Source of the DNA: Ramlibacter monticola
GTDB lineage: Bacteria; Pseudomonadota; Gammaproteobacteria; Burkholderiales; Burkholderiaceae_C
Assembly: GCF_016722785.1 (NCBI RefSeq)
Contig: NZ_JAEQNE010000001.1
Location: 620,001-684,000, forward strand
DNA length: 64,000 nt
Direction: 5' to 3'
The translations under genes and the position numbers were made by a program. Within the stretch, counting starts at the first letter, position 1, and each line of letters opens with the position of its first letter. The notes below the pieces were generated by a model. It made no database searches. It had not been told where the DNA came from and worked only from the letters and a program-made list of their open reading frames with translations. This document shows positions 43,675 through 56,543 of this stretch, piece after piece.

Positions 43675-44292
43675 TCAAGAACCCGAGCGCTTGCCGGATG
43701 GACCTTTCTTGATGCTGTCTCGGACTTTCTTTGGGCGCTCCCAGTGCGCCAAAAGCGCACCATCAAGCAGGTCGTCTTCGTCGTTCAGCCAGTAACCCTG
43801 GCCTCGCAGGCGGTCCCGAAAGTCGTGGACTGTTCTGAATAACCCGTGCCACTCCGCATAGGTGCCAGCCTGGCCCATGAGTAGCGCCGTGCAGCCAAGG
43901 ACGGCCGACTGCCCGTGCCGGTCTCGCATCAGGAACGGAAACACGCAGACGCCGTGGCCCTCGTCAAACTCCGGGCTAAGCTGGCTCCGCCCGCATTGAA
44001 TACGCATGGTGTCGGTGATACTGGCAGCACCCTCGAGGTCCAAATCGTCTCGCACTCGACTATCCGTCAACTCCAGTGCACCCACCGGCAGCGCCACGAC
44101 CTCGCCCTCCGCCTCCCAGGCCGCGCCCAGCAGATCCCAGCCGTCCTCCTCCAGCCATTTCTCCAGAAGATGCAAGTCCTCTGGGACAGGCGCACCTGCC
44201 AGGGCGTGCTCAATGGCTTCGTCCCGAATCCGTAGAAACCTGCGAGGCAGGACGGGGAGCTTAGGGAAGGTCTGAACAAGGCCGATTCCCAA
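43675..44292 (-). CDS. Hypothetical protein
   Basis: 205 aa, cytosolic, acidic in the middle (D-L-D-L-E-G-A-A-S-I-T-D-T-M-R) with a basic tail (I-K-K-G-P-S-G-K-R). H-G-Q-S-A-V-L-G-C-T-A-L and W-L-N-D-E-D-D-L-L-D-G may be conserved cores. I do not recognise the family. It stands 77 nt upstream of the acidic hypothetical gene. The region has no mobile-element markers. Confidence 0.6.
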   Translation of the reverse strand: MGIGLVQTFPKLPVLPRRFLRIRDEAIEHALAGAPVPEDLHLLEKWLEEDGWDLLGAAWEAEGEVVALPVGALELTDSRVRDDLDLEGAASITDTMRIQCGRSQLSPEFDEGHGVCVFPFLMRDRHGQSAVLGCTALLMGQAGTYAEWHGLFRTVHDFRDRLRGQGYWLNDEDDLLDGALLAHWERPKKVRDSIKKGPSGKRSGS

Positions 44293-44626
44293 TCCAGATT
44301 CTGTCGCCGTCGTAGGGTGAAGCGCTCATGTGCGGGGTCTGGGTTTTCCGGGTCGACGCTATGAAGTCAGGGCCGGCGAAGGTGTCTTCCCTTCAGTATG
44401 GGTGGCGCTCCCCCGATTTCGCCGCCCATCAATGGGGGCGGCGACAGGCAACCGCCCACCTCCTTGCGCCCGAACATGCTTCTCGCCCGGGGCTAAGGGA
44501 GACTCAGGCTCGGAAACTCCTGTCCACTCGTTCTGCGACTTCCATCGGCGCCGCCTCCTGTGCTAGTAGTCGATGTGGTCCCCCGAGGTCATGCTTGATC
44601 GTGAGCTGGGCGCGGCCAACGGCCCA

Positions 44627-44968
44627 CTAGATGCGATTCCTATGGCACGGCCGGTTGTGGCCGGGAGCGGCGCTCCTGCTCGCCGCGGGTGCACCGCTAG
44701 CGGGCCAGTACCGATGCCCCGGCCGATGCAGGGGAAGGCAAGCCGCCGGCGGAGCTACGAACTGCGCACGCAGCTCCGCCAGCTTTGCTATCAGCCTGCG
44801 CTCGTTCTCCAGCCCACGCACACGAAGATCTTCAGGTCGGCCACCAAGTGATCGGGGTTCCGGGTTGACGAACTCGTACCGCACCCACGGTCGCGCGGAC
44901 GGAAACGGGCCCTTCACGTCGGTGAGCCGCAGCCGCGGGGCTTGCGGGGCCGCGTCGTTGACGTACAT
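44627..44968 (-). pseudogene. Possible truncated hypothetical gene
   Basis: From ATG 44968 about 75 codons have strongly GC-rich third positions and encode V-R-Y-E-F-V-N-P-E-P-R-S and a helical L-E-N-E-R-R-L-I-A-K-L-A-E-L. After that the frame runs into a copy of the dispersed TGGCCGG motif and looks random. It may be the 5' part of a lost gene, divergent from the cardiolipin synthase. The rest of 44293-44985 shows nothing else. Confidence 0.35.
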
Positions 44969-44985
44969 TGCAGTGCCACAGCGGC

Positions 44986-46404
44986 ATGCACATCCTCCCG
45001 TTCATCCCACATCAGTGGCTCACCCTCCACGCCGCGGTGGTGCTGCTGGCCCTGGCCACTTACGCCATTCAGTCGCTGGCGCGCCGCCAACGCCGCCATC
45101 CGTCCGCGGCGATCGGCTGGGTGCTGTTCCTGGCGCTTGCGCCCTACGTCGCACTGCCGCTGTTCCTGCTGCTAGGGACGCGCAAGACAGTTCGCGCGCG
45201 CCGACATCCGCGCCAGGCCATGGAGGACGCGGCGCGCGAGGCGCTGAACGAACCCGCCGGCCGCTTTCGGGCCCTCGCTTTCGGCCTGAGACTACCGGAG
45301 CCGGTGCCCTGCCGGGAGCTCACGGTGCATGAAGACGGTGCGATGGCACTCGCGCGCCTGCGTGCGCTTCTGGTGGCGGCGCGCCACACCCTGGAAGTGA
45401 GCTCGTTCCTGCTCGGGCGCGACGTCGTGGGCGAGGAGGTGATGGCCCTGCTGGCGCAACGCGCCCGCGAGGGCGTGCGCGTGCGCCTGATGATCGACGG
45501 CGTCGGGCTCTACCTCGGGGGACGCCCCAACCTGCGTCCGCTGCGCACTGCCGGCGTCGAAGTGGGCCTGTTCGTGCGGCCCTGGGTGTCGCCGCTGCGC
45601 GGCCGCGTGAACCTGCGCAACCACCGGAAGGTGGCGATCGCCGATGGCGAGTGGCTGTGGACGGGTGGCCGCAACCTGGCGGCCGAATACTTCGTGGCAC
45701 CCACGGCGCCCTGGCGGCGCGACGGCCCCTGGACCGACCTGAGCTTTGACCTGCACGGGCCGCTCGCCGTGCAGGCGCGCGAGCAGTTCGAGCGCGACTG
45801 GGCGACCGCCCTCGGTGCACCGCCGCCGCTGGTGCGGCGCATGCCGCTGCCGGTGGCCTCGCCCGGCGAGGCGCTGGCGCAGCTGCTGCCCAGCGGGCCG
45901 GACCAGGCGGACGACACTCTGCATGAACTGCTGGTCGACGCCTGTTTCAATGCCCAGCGGCGCATCCTCGCCGTCACGCCCTACTTCGTCCCCGACCCGG
46001 TGCTGATGATGGCCTTCGCGCTGGCGGCGCGGCGCGGCGTCACTGTGGACCTGCTGCTTCCGCACCGTTCCAACCATCGGCTCGCCGACCTCGCGCGGGC
46101 CGCATCGGTGCGCGAGCTGCTCGATTCCGGCGGACGCGTCTGGCTGGCGCCCACCATGCTGCACGCCAAGCTGGTGGTCGTGGACCGCACGGTGGCCCTG
46201 GCCGGCTCGTTGAACCTCGACGCGCGCAGCCTGTTCCTCAATTACGAGATGATGGTGGCCTTCTACGACCCGCAGGCGCTCGACCGATTCACCACCTGGG
46301 CCGAGCAGGTGTGCGCGAGCGCCGAAGTACTGAAGCCGCATCGAGTGAGCTCCGTGCGGGAATTCGGGGAGGGATTGCTACGGTGGCTGACGTTCCAGCT
46401 CTGA
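44986..46404 (+). CDS. cls: Cardiolipin synthase-like phospholipase D family protein
   Basis: 472 aa from ATG 44986. Two N-terminal transmembrane helices are followed by two H-x-K-x4-D motifs: N-H-R-K-V-A-I-A-D-G in the middle and H-A-K-L-V-V-V-D in the C-terminal half. The architecture matches bacterial cardiolipin synthases, which condense two phosphatidylglycerols in the inner membrane. No partner gene is adjacent. The assignment to cardiolipin rather than another phosphatidyl transfer is by similarity of layout. Confidence 0.9.
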   Translation: MHILPFIPHQWLTLHAAVVLLALATYAIQSLARRQRRHPSAAIGWVLFLALAPYVALPLFLLLGTRKTVRARRHPRQAMEDAAREALNEPAGRFRALAFGLRLPEPVPCRELTVHEDGAMALARLRALLVAARHTLEVSSFLLGRDVVGEEVMALLAQRAREGVRVRLMIDGVGLYLGGRPNLRPLRTAGVEVGLFVRPWVSPLRGRVNLRNHRKVAIADGEWLWTGGRNLAAEYFVAPTAPWRRDGPWTDLSFDLHGPLAVQAREQFERDWATALGAPPPLVRRMPLPVASPGEALAQLLPSGPDQADDTLHELLVDACFNAQRRILAVTPYFVPDPVLMMAFALAARRGVTVDLLLPHRSNHRLADLARAASVRELLDSGGRVWLAPTMLHAKLVVVDRTVALAGSLNLDARSLFLNYEMMVAFYDPQALDRFTTWAEQVCASAEVLKPHRVSSVREFGEGLLRWLTFQL

Positions 46405-46528
46405 CCGCAAGCAGCGGATGTGGACGTGTGCCAACGGCGTATGTACTCCTCGACCCTGAACAGTAGTCACCTGCACTGGAAGGGCGACCCCCGTCGCAGC
46501 GGTGCGCAGAGGGTGGACATCGTTGCAG

Positions 46529-46791
46529 ATGAAGTCCTACGACGTGACGCCCCTGGCAAACGCCTTCGCGGATGTCCTGAACCGGGATACCGGTCAGGGC
46601 TACGCCACGTGGAGCGTCAACGGCACCCATAGCGTGTTCGGCGAGAACTTCGTCTGTTCGGGCTGGCCGCGGGCCCGCAACTTCATGGAGCACGACCTGG
46701 TCTACCTTCCAAACGGAATGCTCTTCTGGGGCGCGCGCAACTTCGACGGCCGGAGCTACGCGGCGACACGGCGCCTGCCGGTCAAGGCACC

Positions 46792-46795
<4 letters not shown>
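46529..46795 (+). CDS. Small hypothetical protein, upstream gene of a pair
   Basis: 88 aa from ATG 46529. F-A-D-V-L-N-R-D-T-G-Q-G-Y-A-T and N-F-V-C-S-G-W-P-R-A-R-N are its distinct segments; no domain is recognised. Its stop overlaps the start of the next gene (GTGA), so the two form a unit. Confidence 0.55.
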
Positions 46796-48210
<1,415 letters not shown>

Positions 48211-48214
<4 letters not shown>

Positions 48215-48815
48215 AGGTACTTGGCATCGTGGGCTGGTCCGGCATGGGGAAGACGACCCTGCTGGAGCGACTCATTCCCGAACTGGTGGAACGCGGCCTG
48301 CGCGTGTCACTGGTCAAGCACAGTCACAAGGACATCGAACTGGATCGCCCGGGCAAGGAATCGCACCGGCTGCGCGAGGCGGGCTGCCACGACGTGGCGG
48401 TCGTGGGACGCAACCGCTGGGGCGTCGTGCACGAACTGCGCGACGAAGCGGAGCCGGATCTGAAGGAGATCCTGGCCGGTCTGCGGCCGTGCGACGTGGT
48501 CCTGGTCGAGGGGATGAAGAGCGAATCGTTCCGAAGATCGAGGTCTGGCGCTCAGGCATGGGCAAACATCTGCTGCGTCGGCCGGACACTCTCGCCGTGG
48601 TCAGCGACAGCTCCAGCCTGCTTGATGGCTCAATCGTCGCCCTCGACATCTGCGACATTTCCGCGGTTGCGGAGTTTGTCTGTCGCTGGTACGCGAGCGA
48701 GGGGCATTCCCAAGCCCAGAGCTGGGCACAGCCGCTGCAGGAGGCCGCGGCCCAACGGGGCGCCAATCTGCAGCCGCAGCCTTCGGAAAAGAACGGCGCG
48801 CCCAGGCGTCATTGA
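48211..48815 (+). pseudogene. mobB: Frameshifted MobB (molybdopterin guanine dinucleotide adapter)
   Basis: The first ~106 codons encode G-W-S-G-M-G-K-T-T-L-L (P-loop), V-K-H-S-H and V-L-V-E-G-M-K, typical MobB. At about 48529-48533 the frame is lost: inserting one C into TTCCGAAG restores the expected P-K-I-E-V-W-R and continues through L-L-D-G-S-I-V-A-L-D to a stop at 48815. The C-terminal ~30 residues are an extension rich in Q and P. A one-base deletion (or a base-call error) is implied. The stop overlaps the convergent cbbP end by 7 nt. Confidence 0.8.
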
Positions 48816-49684
48816 GCGCGCCGCTTCAGATCGATCAGCCGAAGAATCATGGGCGTGAAGATCAGCTGCATCGCCAGGCCCATCTTGCCGCCCGGCACCA
48901 CGATGTTGTTGGGCCGGCTCATCCAGGCATCGTGCAGCATGGAGATCAGGTAGGGAAAGTCGATGCCCTTGGGATCGGCGAAGCGGATCACCACCATCGA
49001 CTCGTCGGCGCTCGGGATGTCCTTGGCGATGAAGGGGTTACTGGTGTCCACCGTCGGCACCCGCTGGAAATTCACGTGCGTTCGGCTGAACTGCGGGCAG
49101 ATGTGGTTCACGTAGTCCGGCATGCGGCGCAGGATGGTCTCCACCACGGCGTCCTGGCTGTAGCCGCGCAGGTTCTGATCGCGGTGCAGCTTCTGGATCC
49201 ACTCCAGGTTGATGATGGGCACCACGCCCACCAGCAGGTCCACGTGGCGCGCGACGTTGGCGCCCGGGCCGACGTAGCCGCCATGCAGTCCCTCGTAGAA
49301 CAGCAGCTCGCTGCCCGGCTCCATGGCCGCCCACGGCGTGAAGGTGCCCGGCTCGCCGCCCAGTTCCTTCGCCTCCTCCGCATCGTGGATGTAGCGGCGC
49401 ACCTTGCCGCCGCCGGTCTCGCCGTATTCGCGCAGGGTCTGATCCAGTTCCGCAAGCAGGTTCGCGTCCGGGCCGAAATGGCTGATGGACGGCCCTTCGC
49501 CTGAGTCGGCCTGCCGCACGCGCTCGCGCATCTCGCGGCGGTCGAAGCGGTGGAAGGAGTCGCCCTCCATCACCTGCGCCGCAATGCGCTCGCGCCGGAA
49601 GATGTGGGAGAAGCTCTTCATGACGGTCGTGGTGCCGGCCCCGGAAGAACCGGTCACGGCGACGACGGGATGGCGCACGGACAT
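48809..49684 (-). CDS. cbbP: Phosphoribulokinase
   Basis: 291 aa, ATG 49684 with AGAGGAG upstream. It has the P-loop V-T-G-S-S-G-A-G-T-T-T (residues 10-20), then G-D-S-F-H-R-F and Y-E-G-L-H-G-G, as in octameric bacterial enzymes. It phosphorylates ribulose 5-phosphate with ATP to make ribulose 1,5-bisphosphate for RuBisCO. It is the last gene of the cbb operon, 11 nt after cbbF. Confidence 0.95.
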   Translation of the reverse strand: MSVRHPVVAVTGSSGAGTTTVMKSFSHIFRRERIAAQVMEGDSFHRFDRREMRERVRQADSGEGPSISHFGPDANLLAELDQTLREYGETGGGKVRRYIHDAEEAKELGGEPGTFTPWAAMEPGSELLFYEGLHGGYVGPGANVARHVDLLVGVVPIINLEWIQKLHRDQNLRGYSQDAVVETILRRMPDYVNHICPQFSRTHVNFQRVPTVDTSNPFIAKDIPSADESMVVIRFADPKGIDFPYLISMLHDAWMSRPNNIVVPGGKMGLAMQLIFTPMILRLIDLKRRAQ

Positions 49685-49695
49685 GACGGCTCCTC

Positions 49696-50778
49696 TCAGG
49701 ACACCAGGGCTTCGGGCCGGAACAGCGAACGCTCGTTGAACAGCGGCGACACGAAAGGACGGTCGGTGCCGCTGTCGTGCTCTACGTGGTAGCGCTCGAT
49801 GCGCTCCACCTCGTTGCGCGAGCCCAGGATCACCGGCACCCGCTGGTGCAGCGAGGTCGGCTGCACCTCCAGCAGCCGCTGCCGGCCGGTGCTGGCCGCA
49901 CCTCCTGCCTGTTCGACCAGCAGGCCGATCGGGTTGGCCTCGTACAGCAGCCGCAGCCGCCCGGGCTTGGCCGCGTCCTTGCTGTCGCGCGGATAGAGGA
50001 ACACGCCGCCCCGCACCAGGATGCGATGCACCTCTGCCACCATCGAGGCGATCCAGCGCATGTTGAAGTCGCGCGCGCGCGGGCCGCTGCGCCCCGCCTG
50101 GCATTCCGCCACGTAGCGGTGCACCGGCGCCTCCCAGAAGCGCGCGTTGCTGGTGTTGATGGCGAACTCCCCCGTGTCCGCGGGAATGCGCATCAGCGGA
50201 TGCGTGAGGATGAAGTTGCCGATCTCGCGGTCGAGCGTGAAGCCGTGCGTGCCCTTGCCCACCGTCAGCACCAGCATGGTCGCCGGCCCGTAGATCGCGT
50301 AGCCGGCCGCCACCTGCTCCTGGCCCGGCAAGAGGAAGTCCGCCGTGTCGCCGCTGGCGCCCTCGCGGTGCCGCAGCACCGAGAAGATCGTCCCCACCGA
50401 CACGTTCACATCGGTGTTCGACGAGCCGTCCAGCGGGTCGAACACCAGCAGGAAGGGCCCGCGGCTGCAATCCGGCGGGATGGGCAGGGCCTCGTCGTTC
50501 TCCTCCGAGGCCATCGCGGCCAGCAGCCCGCCCCATTCGCAGTGACGGATCATCGTGTCATTGGCCAGCACGTCCAGCTTCTTCTGCAGCTCGCCCTGGC
50601 CGTTGCGCTGCTCCAGGTCGCCGAGGTAGCCGCCGAGGGCACCCTTGGCCGTCATGGCGGAGATGGTCTTGATCGCCGCGGCCACGTCCACCAGCAGCGC
50701 GCCGAGGTCGTTGCCGTCCGCGATGTCCCGCAACTGCTGCAGCAGGAACTTGGACAAGGTAGTGCGTCCGAGATGCAT
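49696..50778 (-). CDS. cbbF: Fructose-1,6-bisphosphatase class I
   Basis: 360 aa from ATG 50778, with GGAGGGA seven bases upstream. The metal and sugar phosphate motifs are [14 protein letters not shown], and the C-terminal [11 protein letters not shown]. It converts fructose 1,6-bisphosphate (and in many cbb-encoded enzymes sedoheptulose 1,7-bisphosphate) to the monophosphate in the regenerative phase of the Calvin cycle. It is 13 nt after cbbX. Confidence 0.95.
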   Translation of the reverse strand: MHLGRTTLSKFLLQQLRDIADGNDLGALLVDVAAAIKTISAMTAKGALGGYLGDLEQRNGQGELQKKLDVLANDTMIRHCEWGGLLAAMASEENDEALPIPPDCSRGPFLLVFDPLDGSSNTDVNVSVGTIFSVLRHREGASGDTADFLLPGQEQVAAGYAIYGPATMLVLTVGKGTHGFTLDREIGNFILTHPLMRIPADTGEFAINTSNARFWEAPVHRYVAECQAGRSGPRARDFNMRWIASMVAEVHRILVRGGVFLYPRDSKDAAKPGRLRLLYEANPIGLLVEQAGGAASTGRQRLLEVQPTSLHQRVPVILGSRNEVERIERYHVEHDSGTDRPFVSPLFNERSLFRPEALVS

Positions 50779-50791
50779 GGTGATCCCTCCC

Positions 50792-51739
50792 TCATTGCGC
50801 GTGGGCCGCGGCAAGCGCGAACACGCGGCTCGCGCGGATGTCGCCCTCGGCGATCGTGCTGAGCTCCTCGCGTCCGAGCTCGCGTTCCGGCTGCGCGAAC
50901 AGCCGGCTGGCTTGGCGCAGGCGCGCCCGGTCCAGCGCGTTGCGCACGCTCCGCGCGTTGGCGAAGTGCGGCTGGCGAATGCGCAGCGCCAGGTACGCTT
51001 CCAGCGCCTCCAGCGCGCCGGCGCCGAAGCGGTAGTTCATGTCCTGCAGCATCCGCTGCGCAATCTGCAGCAGCTCGCTGTCGGAATAGTCCGGGAAGGC
51101 CAGGTGGTGCGCGATGCGCGAGCTCAGGCCGGGGTTCGAGCGGAAGAAGGTGTCCATGCGGTCCTGGTAGCCTGCGAGGATCACCACCAGGTCGTCGCGC
51201 TGGTTCTCCATCACCTGCAACAGGATCTCGATGGCTTCCTGACCGTAGTCGCGCTCGTTGTCGGGCCGGTAGAGGTAGTAGGCTTCGTCGATGAACAGCA
51301 CGCCGCCCATGGCCTTTTTCAGCACCTCGCGCGTCTTCGGCGCGGTATGGCCGATGTACTGGCCGACCAGGTCGTCGCGCGTCACGGCAACGAGGTGCCC
51401 TTTGCGCACGTAGCCCAGCCGGTGCAGGATCTGCGCCATGCGAAGTGCGACCGTCGTCTTGCCCGTGCCGGGGTTGCCGGTGAAGGACATGTGCAGGGAG
51501 GGCGCGCGCGCTTGCAGGCCGGCGGCGGAGCGCAGCCTGTCGATCACCAGCAGGGCCGCGATGTCGCGGATGCGCTGCTTGACGGGCGCGAGGCCCACGA
51601 GGTCGCGATCGAGCTCATCGAGCACCGCCATCACGTTGGTGTGCGAGAGGACCTCGGCGACCGTGCGCGCGGGTGGGGGTTCGACAGCGTCGGCAGGTGC
51701 CGCGGCGACGGCGGCAAGGGCGTAGGCAGGCAGCGCCAT
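50792..51739 (-). CDS. cbbX: Red-type RuBisCO activase
   Basis: 315 aa from ATG 51739. The start codon shares a base with the cbbE stop (TGATG); GTG 51742 is possible. AAA+ motifs: Walker [10 protein letters not shown] (residues 88-96), Walker [11 protein letters not shown], and sensor/arginine region G-L-S-S-R-I. The protein hexamer removes inhibitory sugar phosphates by pulling the C-terminus of the red-type large subunit, consistent with the adjacent form IC cbbL. Confidence 0.95.
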   Translation of the reverse strand: MALPAYALAAVAAAPADAVEPPPARTVAEVLSHTNVMAVLDELDRDLVGLAPVKQRIRDIAALLVIDRLRSAAGLQARAPSLHMSFTGNPGTGKTTVALRMAQILHRLGYVRKGHLVAVTRDDLVGQYIGHTAPKTREVLKKAMGGVLFIDEAYYLYRPDNERDYGQEAIEILLQVMENQRDDLVVILAGYQDRMDTFFRSNPGLSSRIAHHLAFPDYSDSELLQIAQRMLQDMNYRFGAGALEALEAYLALRIRQPHFANARSVRNALDRARLRQASRLFAQPERELGREELSTIAEGDIRASRVFALAAAHAQ

Positions 51740-52449
51740 CACGACGGCTCCGGTTCCCGTGCGCGCACGGCGAGCTGCAGGCGCAGGGCCGCCATCACCT
51801 CGATGTAGCTCGGGTGGGCGAAAATCGCGCTACCGGCGACGAAGGTGTCGGCGCCCGCGTCGGCGATGCGGCGGATGTTCTCCACCTTCACGCCACCGTC
51901 CACCTGCAGCCGGATTTCGCGTCCGGTCTCCTGCCGGTGCGCATCGATCATGCGGCGCGCCTGCGCGATCTTGCGCAGCGAGGACTCGATCAGGTCCTGG
52001 CCGCCGAATCCAGGGTGCACGCCCATCACCAGCACCATGTCCACCTTGTCGATCACCCATTCCAGCAGGTCCAGCGGCTCGGCCGGATTGAACGCGAGGC
52101 CGGCGCCGCAGCCACCGGCGCGAATCAGCTGCAGCGTGCGGTCCACGTGCGCGCTCGCGTTCGGGTGGAAGGAGATGAAATCGGCGCCCGCCTCGACGAA
52201 CGCCTGCGCCAGCGCATCGACGGGCTTGACCATCAGGTGCACGTCGAGCGGCACGCGCATGCCGTCGTTGCGCACGCAGTGGCGCTTGATCGCCCGCGCC
52301 GCGTCGGGGCCGATCGTGAGGTTCGGCACGTAGTGCTGGTCCATCACGTCGAAGTGAATCCAGTCCGCTCCCGCGGCGATCACGGCGCGCACCTCCTCAC
52401 CCAGGCGCGCAAAATCCGCGGAGAGGATCGAAGGGGCAATCAGGTGCAC
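51739..52449 (-). CDS. cbbE: Ribulose-phosphate 3-epimerase
   Basis: 236 aa TIM barrel with all family motifs: [15 protein letters not shown]-x-[21 protein letters not shown] and V-D-G-G-V. It interconverts xylulose 5-phosphate and ribulose 5-phosphate. In this operon it sits between cbbS (4-nt gap) and cbbX (1-nt overlap). Placement ahead of cbbX is less common than after the bisphosphatase and kinase genes, but the product is standard. Confidence 0.95.
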   Translation of the reverse strand: MHLIAPSILSADFARLGEEVRAVIAAGADWIHFDVMDQHYVPNLTIGPDAARAIKRHCVRNDGMRVPLDVHLMVKPVDALAQAFVEAGADFISFHPNASAHVDRTLQLIRAGGCGAGLAFNPAEPLDLLEWVIDKVDMVLVMGVHPGFGGQDLIESSLRKIAQARRMIDAHRQETGREIRLQVDGGVKVENIRRIADAGADTFVAGSAIFAHPSYIEVMAALRLQLAVRAREPEPS

Positions 52450-52453
52450 GGCC

Positions 52454-52894
52454 TCAGTCCTCGTAGCGGCGCGCTTCCGGCCGATCGGTGGCGTAGCTGT
52501 GCACCGTGTAGCGCATGGTGCGGCCCTGGACTTCCTGCCGCACCAGGCCGAAGCCGGGCTCCTTTTCGGGCCGCTGCACGAGGAAGCTCATGGCCACCGA
52601 TTCCACGCCGCGCGTCGAATCGAAGGCCACCAGCCGGATGTAGTGGGAGACGAACGTCTTCCTGCACTGGCGCACTTCCGCCAGCACGCCGGCCGCATCG
52701 CGCAGGTCGAACATCGGCATGCCGAACATTTCCCAGTAGGTGTTGCGCGGGTGCGGATCGTCCGTGGACTCGACGCTCCAGGCGTACCCGCGCGCCAGGC
52801 CGTATTCGATCTGCGCCAGGATCTCGGCGTCGGTGAGGTCCGGCAGGAAGCTGAACTGGCCCTGGTTGAGGCGGCCGGTGGGATTGGTCATCAT
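52454..52894 (-). CDS. cbbS: RuBisCO small subunit, red type
   Basis: 146 aa, starting [18 protein letters not shown], as in form IC enzymes. [11 protein letters not shown] and the C-terminal extension with [11 protein letters not shown] form the beta-hairpin that fills the central channel in red-type RuBisCO. It caps the L8 core to make L8S8. It is 13 nt after cbbL and 4 nt before cbbE. Confidence 0.96.
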   Translation of the reverse strand: MMTNPTGRLNQGQFSFLPDLTDAEILAQIEYGLARGYAWSVESTDDPHPRNTYWEMFGMPMFDLRDAAGVLAEVRQCRKTFVSHYIRLVAFDSTRGVESVAMSFLVQRPEKEPGFGLVRQEVQGRTMRYTVHSYATDRPEARRYED

Positions 52895-52907
52895 GGCGCG
52901 GGCTCCT

Positions 52908-54389
<1,482 letters not shown>

Positions 54390-54452
54390 TCAATCGCCGC
54401 ACCGATGCAGCGGTTGATGGGGACTCTAGGCAGGCCTAGCATGCAGCGGAAG

Positions 54453-54487
54453 TCAGATCTTCTGATGCCATCGTTAAGCTCCGCTGA
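54453..54487. promoter_or_regulatory. CbbR binding sites between cbbR and cbbL
   Basis: Two TNA-N7-TNA elements fit the CbbR consensus: TCA-N7-TGA at 54453-54465 (inside the inverted repeat TCAGA-TCT-TCTGA) and TAA-N7-TGA at 54475-54487, separated by 9 bp. The second abuts the cbbR start codon, fitting autoregulation. Toward cbbL there are further inverted repeats CTAGGC-AG-GCCTAG (54426-54439) and CCATCAA...TTGATGG (54387-54420). Confidence 0.6.
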
Positions 54488-55447
54488 ATGAAGAACGCCA
54501 CCCTGCGCCAGTTGCGGGTTTTCGCCGCGGTCGGCAAGCACCTGAACTTCGCGCGCGCGGCGGAGGAGCTTTCCCTGTCGCCGCCGGCCGTGTCGATGCA
54601 GATCCGCGAACTCGAGGAGCACGTCGGCATGCCCCTGTTCGACCGCACCAGCCGCGCGGTGACGCTCACGACGGTGGGCGAATACGTGCTGGCCCACGCG
54701 CGCCGCGTGCTCGCCGCCATGCGCGACGCCGAGGACATGGTCGCCAACCTCAAAGGCCTGCAGAGTGGCGTGCTCGACGTGGTGATGGTTAGCACGGCAA
54801 AGTACTTCGTGCCGCGCATGCTGGCCCTCTTCCGGCAGGATCATCCCGGCGTGGAGATCCGCCTGCGGGTGGCGCAGAACCGCGACGAGATCGTGGAGTT
54901 GATGCGCCAGGGCGAGGTGGAACTGGCCATCATGGGCCGGCCGCCGACGGAATGGTCCACGCGCGCCGAGCCCTTTGCGCTGCACCCGCACGTGCTGGTG
55001 ACCGCGCCCGACCACCCCTTCGCGCAGATGGAGCACGTGCCGGCGCAGGCGCTATCGCGCGAAGCCTTCATCGTGCGCGAGGAAGGCTCGGGCACGCGGG
55101 CAGCGCTGCAGGAGTACATGCAGACCCACCGGCTCTCGCCGCACGTGGCGATGGAGATGGCCAGCAACGAGGCGATCAAGCAGGCGGTGATGGCGGGCAT
55201 GGGCGTGAGCCTGCTGTCGCTGCATACCCTGGGCCTGGAGCTCGCGCACCAGCTGATCGCCACGCCGGACGTCGAAGGGCTGCCGCTGATGCGGCGCTGG
55301 CATGTCGTGAACACGCTGGGGCGCACGCTCTCGCCGGCGGCGGAGGCGTTCCGCTACTTCATGCTGGAGCGCGGCGAGGCCTTCCTTGCGGAGCATTTCG
55401 GTCAACCATACGCGCTTGTGTCAGCCAAGGCAGGCACCGCGCAATAA
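54488..55447 (+). CDS. cbbR: LysR-type activator of the cbb operon
   Basis: 319 aa. The winged HTH contains T-L-R-Q-L-R-V-F-A-A-V-G-K-H-L-N-F-A-R-A-A-E-E-L and S-M-Q-I-R-E-L-E. The effector domain carries the CbbR-like V-S-T-A-K-Y-F-V-P and L-R-V-A-Q-N-R-D-E-I-V. Gene order, divergent to cbbL with a 110-bp control region, fixes the role. CbbR senses redox or Calvin-cycle metabolites and activates cbbL-cbbP. Confidence 0.95.
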   Translation: MKNATLRQLRVFAAVGKHLNFARAAEELSLSPPAVSMQIRELEEHVGMPLFDRTSRAVTLTTVGEYVLAHARRVLAAMRDAEDMVANLKGLQSGVLDVVMVSTAKYFVPRMLALFRQDHPGVEIRLRVAQNRDEIVELMRQGEVELAIMGRPPTEWSTRAEPFALHPHVLVTAPDHPFAQMEHVPAQALSREAFIVREEGSGTRAALQEYMQTHRLSPHVAMEMASNEAIKQAVMAGMGVSLLSLHTLGLELAHQLIATPDVEGLPLMRRWHVVNTLGRTLSPAAEAFRYFMLERGEAFLAEHFGQPYALVSAKAGTAQ

Positions 55448-55532
55448 CGGCCGCCTCTGCGACGGCTGAGATTGGGCCGCATCCAGCCATCTACAGACAT
55501 CTACTGGCAAAGGCATCACAAAGAATCTCTGC

Positions 55533-56372
55533 TTGGCTCGCGGATACATCCCCCTTCGCGAACTGGAGGCGCAGGGCGCGTTGTCCTCCTCAGCGGTCCA
55601 GGTCGCATCGTTAGTTCTGGATCACTTCTCAGGGCCCGCCTCCCCAGCGGACATAAAGACCCTTGAGCGAGCCCTGGCCCCGACGAGCGACGATGCTGAC
55701 TTGGTTCGCCTATTCAGCGTCGTTGCCTGGGTAAACAGTGACACAGTGAAATCCAATGGGCCCGACCTGGAGGCTGAGAGGTCCAAGTGGGATCGCGTGA
55801 TGTCGAACCTGCTTGTTAACCATCGCATCGATGAGATGTACACAGCGAGCACTACCCTCAGGGGCGTGCAAGCACTGGCCTTACATGCGGGCGGTCTGTA
55901 TCACGCGCTGTCGAAGGCTGACGCAATCCCCGGCTTCGGCGTGGAACAGGCGAAGGAGGAGATCCGAAAGGCCCGCCTGATCGTCGAGGATTCGACGCGA
56001 GAGTCGCTATTCACCGAGGTCGAGTCCCACCCATACCTGCAAGGCCGGATCGGATTCCTGCTTGACTTCAGCGGCACGCCCGAAGTGCCCTTCGACCGCG
56101 ATGCCTTCGTCCGCTACTCGCAACGCGCTCGAGCCGTGCTTGCTGACGGCATCCGCGGTTCGGTCGAGCACCTGCTCGAACGTGCGATGCTGTCCATCGA
56201 GGACTACCTCATCGAACGCGGGGCCTCCAAGTTCTTCTTCTGCAGCGCAGATGGCGGCACGTACCGCGAGAGATCTGAAAACTGGTTCAGGGTTGTCGGC
56301 CCACCCGCCTTCAAGGTACTGCTAGATGGCGTGGAGCCCCCGGACGATCCCAATTCGACTGATTCGATGTAA
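55533..56372 (+). pseudogene. Probable C-terminal fragment of a DUF262 (GmrSD-like) protein
   Basis: About 280 codons, with only a TTG start and no ribosome site. The region resembles the post-DUF262 part of large DUF262-family proteins: R-G-Y-I-P-L-R-E-L, S-H-P-Y-L-Q-G-R-I-G-F-L-L-D-F-S, F-V-R-Y-S-Q-R-A-R-A-V-L, L-E-R-A-M-L-S-I-E-D-Y and E-N-W-F-R-V-V. The N-terminal ParB-like nuclease domain with its D-G-Q-Q-R motif is missing, as the frame begins just after cbbR. DUF262 proteins belong to modified-DNA restriction and other anti-phage systems. The alternative is an independent small gene of unknown function. Confidence 0.5.
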
Positions 56373-56543
56373 GCGGTTGCAGAAAGACGTCGCGCAGGTG
56401 CGCGGGCGCGACCATTGCCAACTCGGTTGTCCCACCCACGTAGCTTGCCTCCTCGATGTTGCGTCTTTCCGCGCCGACACGCCGAGGGCTGCTGATGGCC
56501 GATGACGGAAGATCATCGGAATGTCAGCAGCCACGCCGTGCTC

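Noticed and set aside
51673..52836. Long plus-strand open frame across cbbE/cbbS
   Set aside because: It is an antisense shadow of the cbb genes caused by high GC content. It has no family resemblance, whereas the minus strand encodes clear enzymes.
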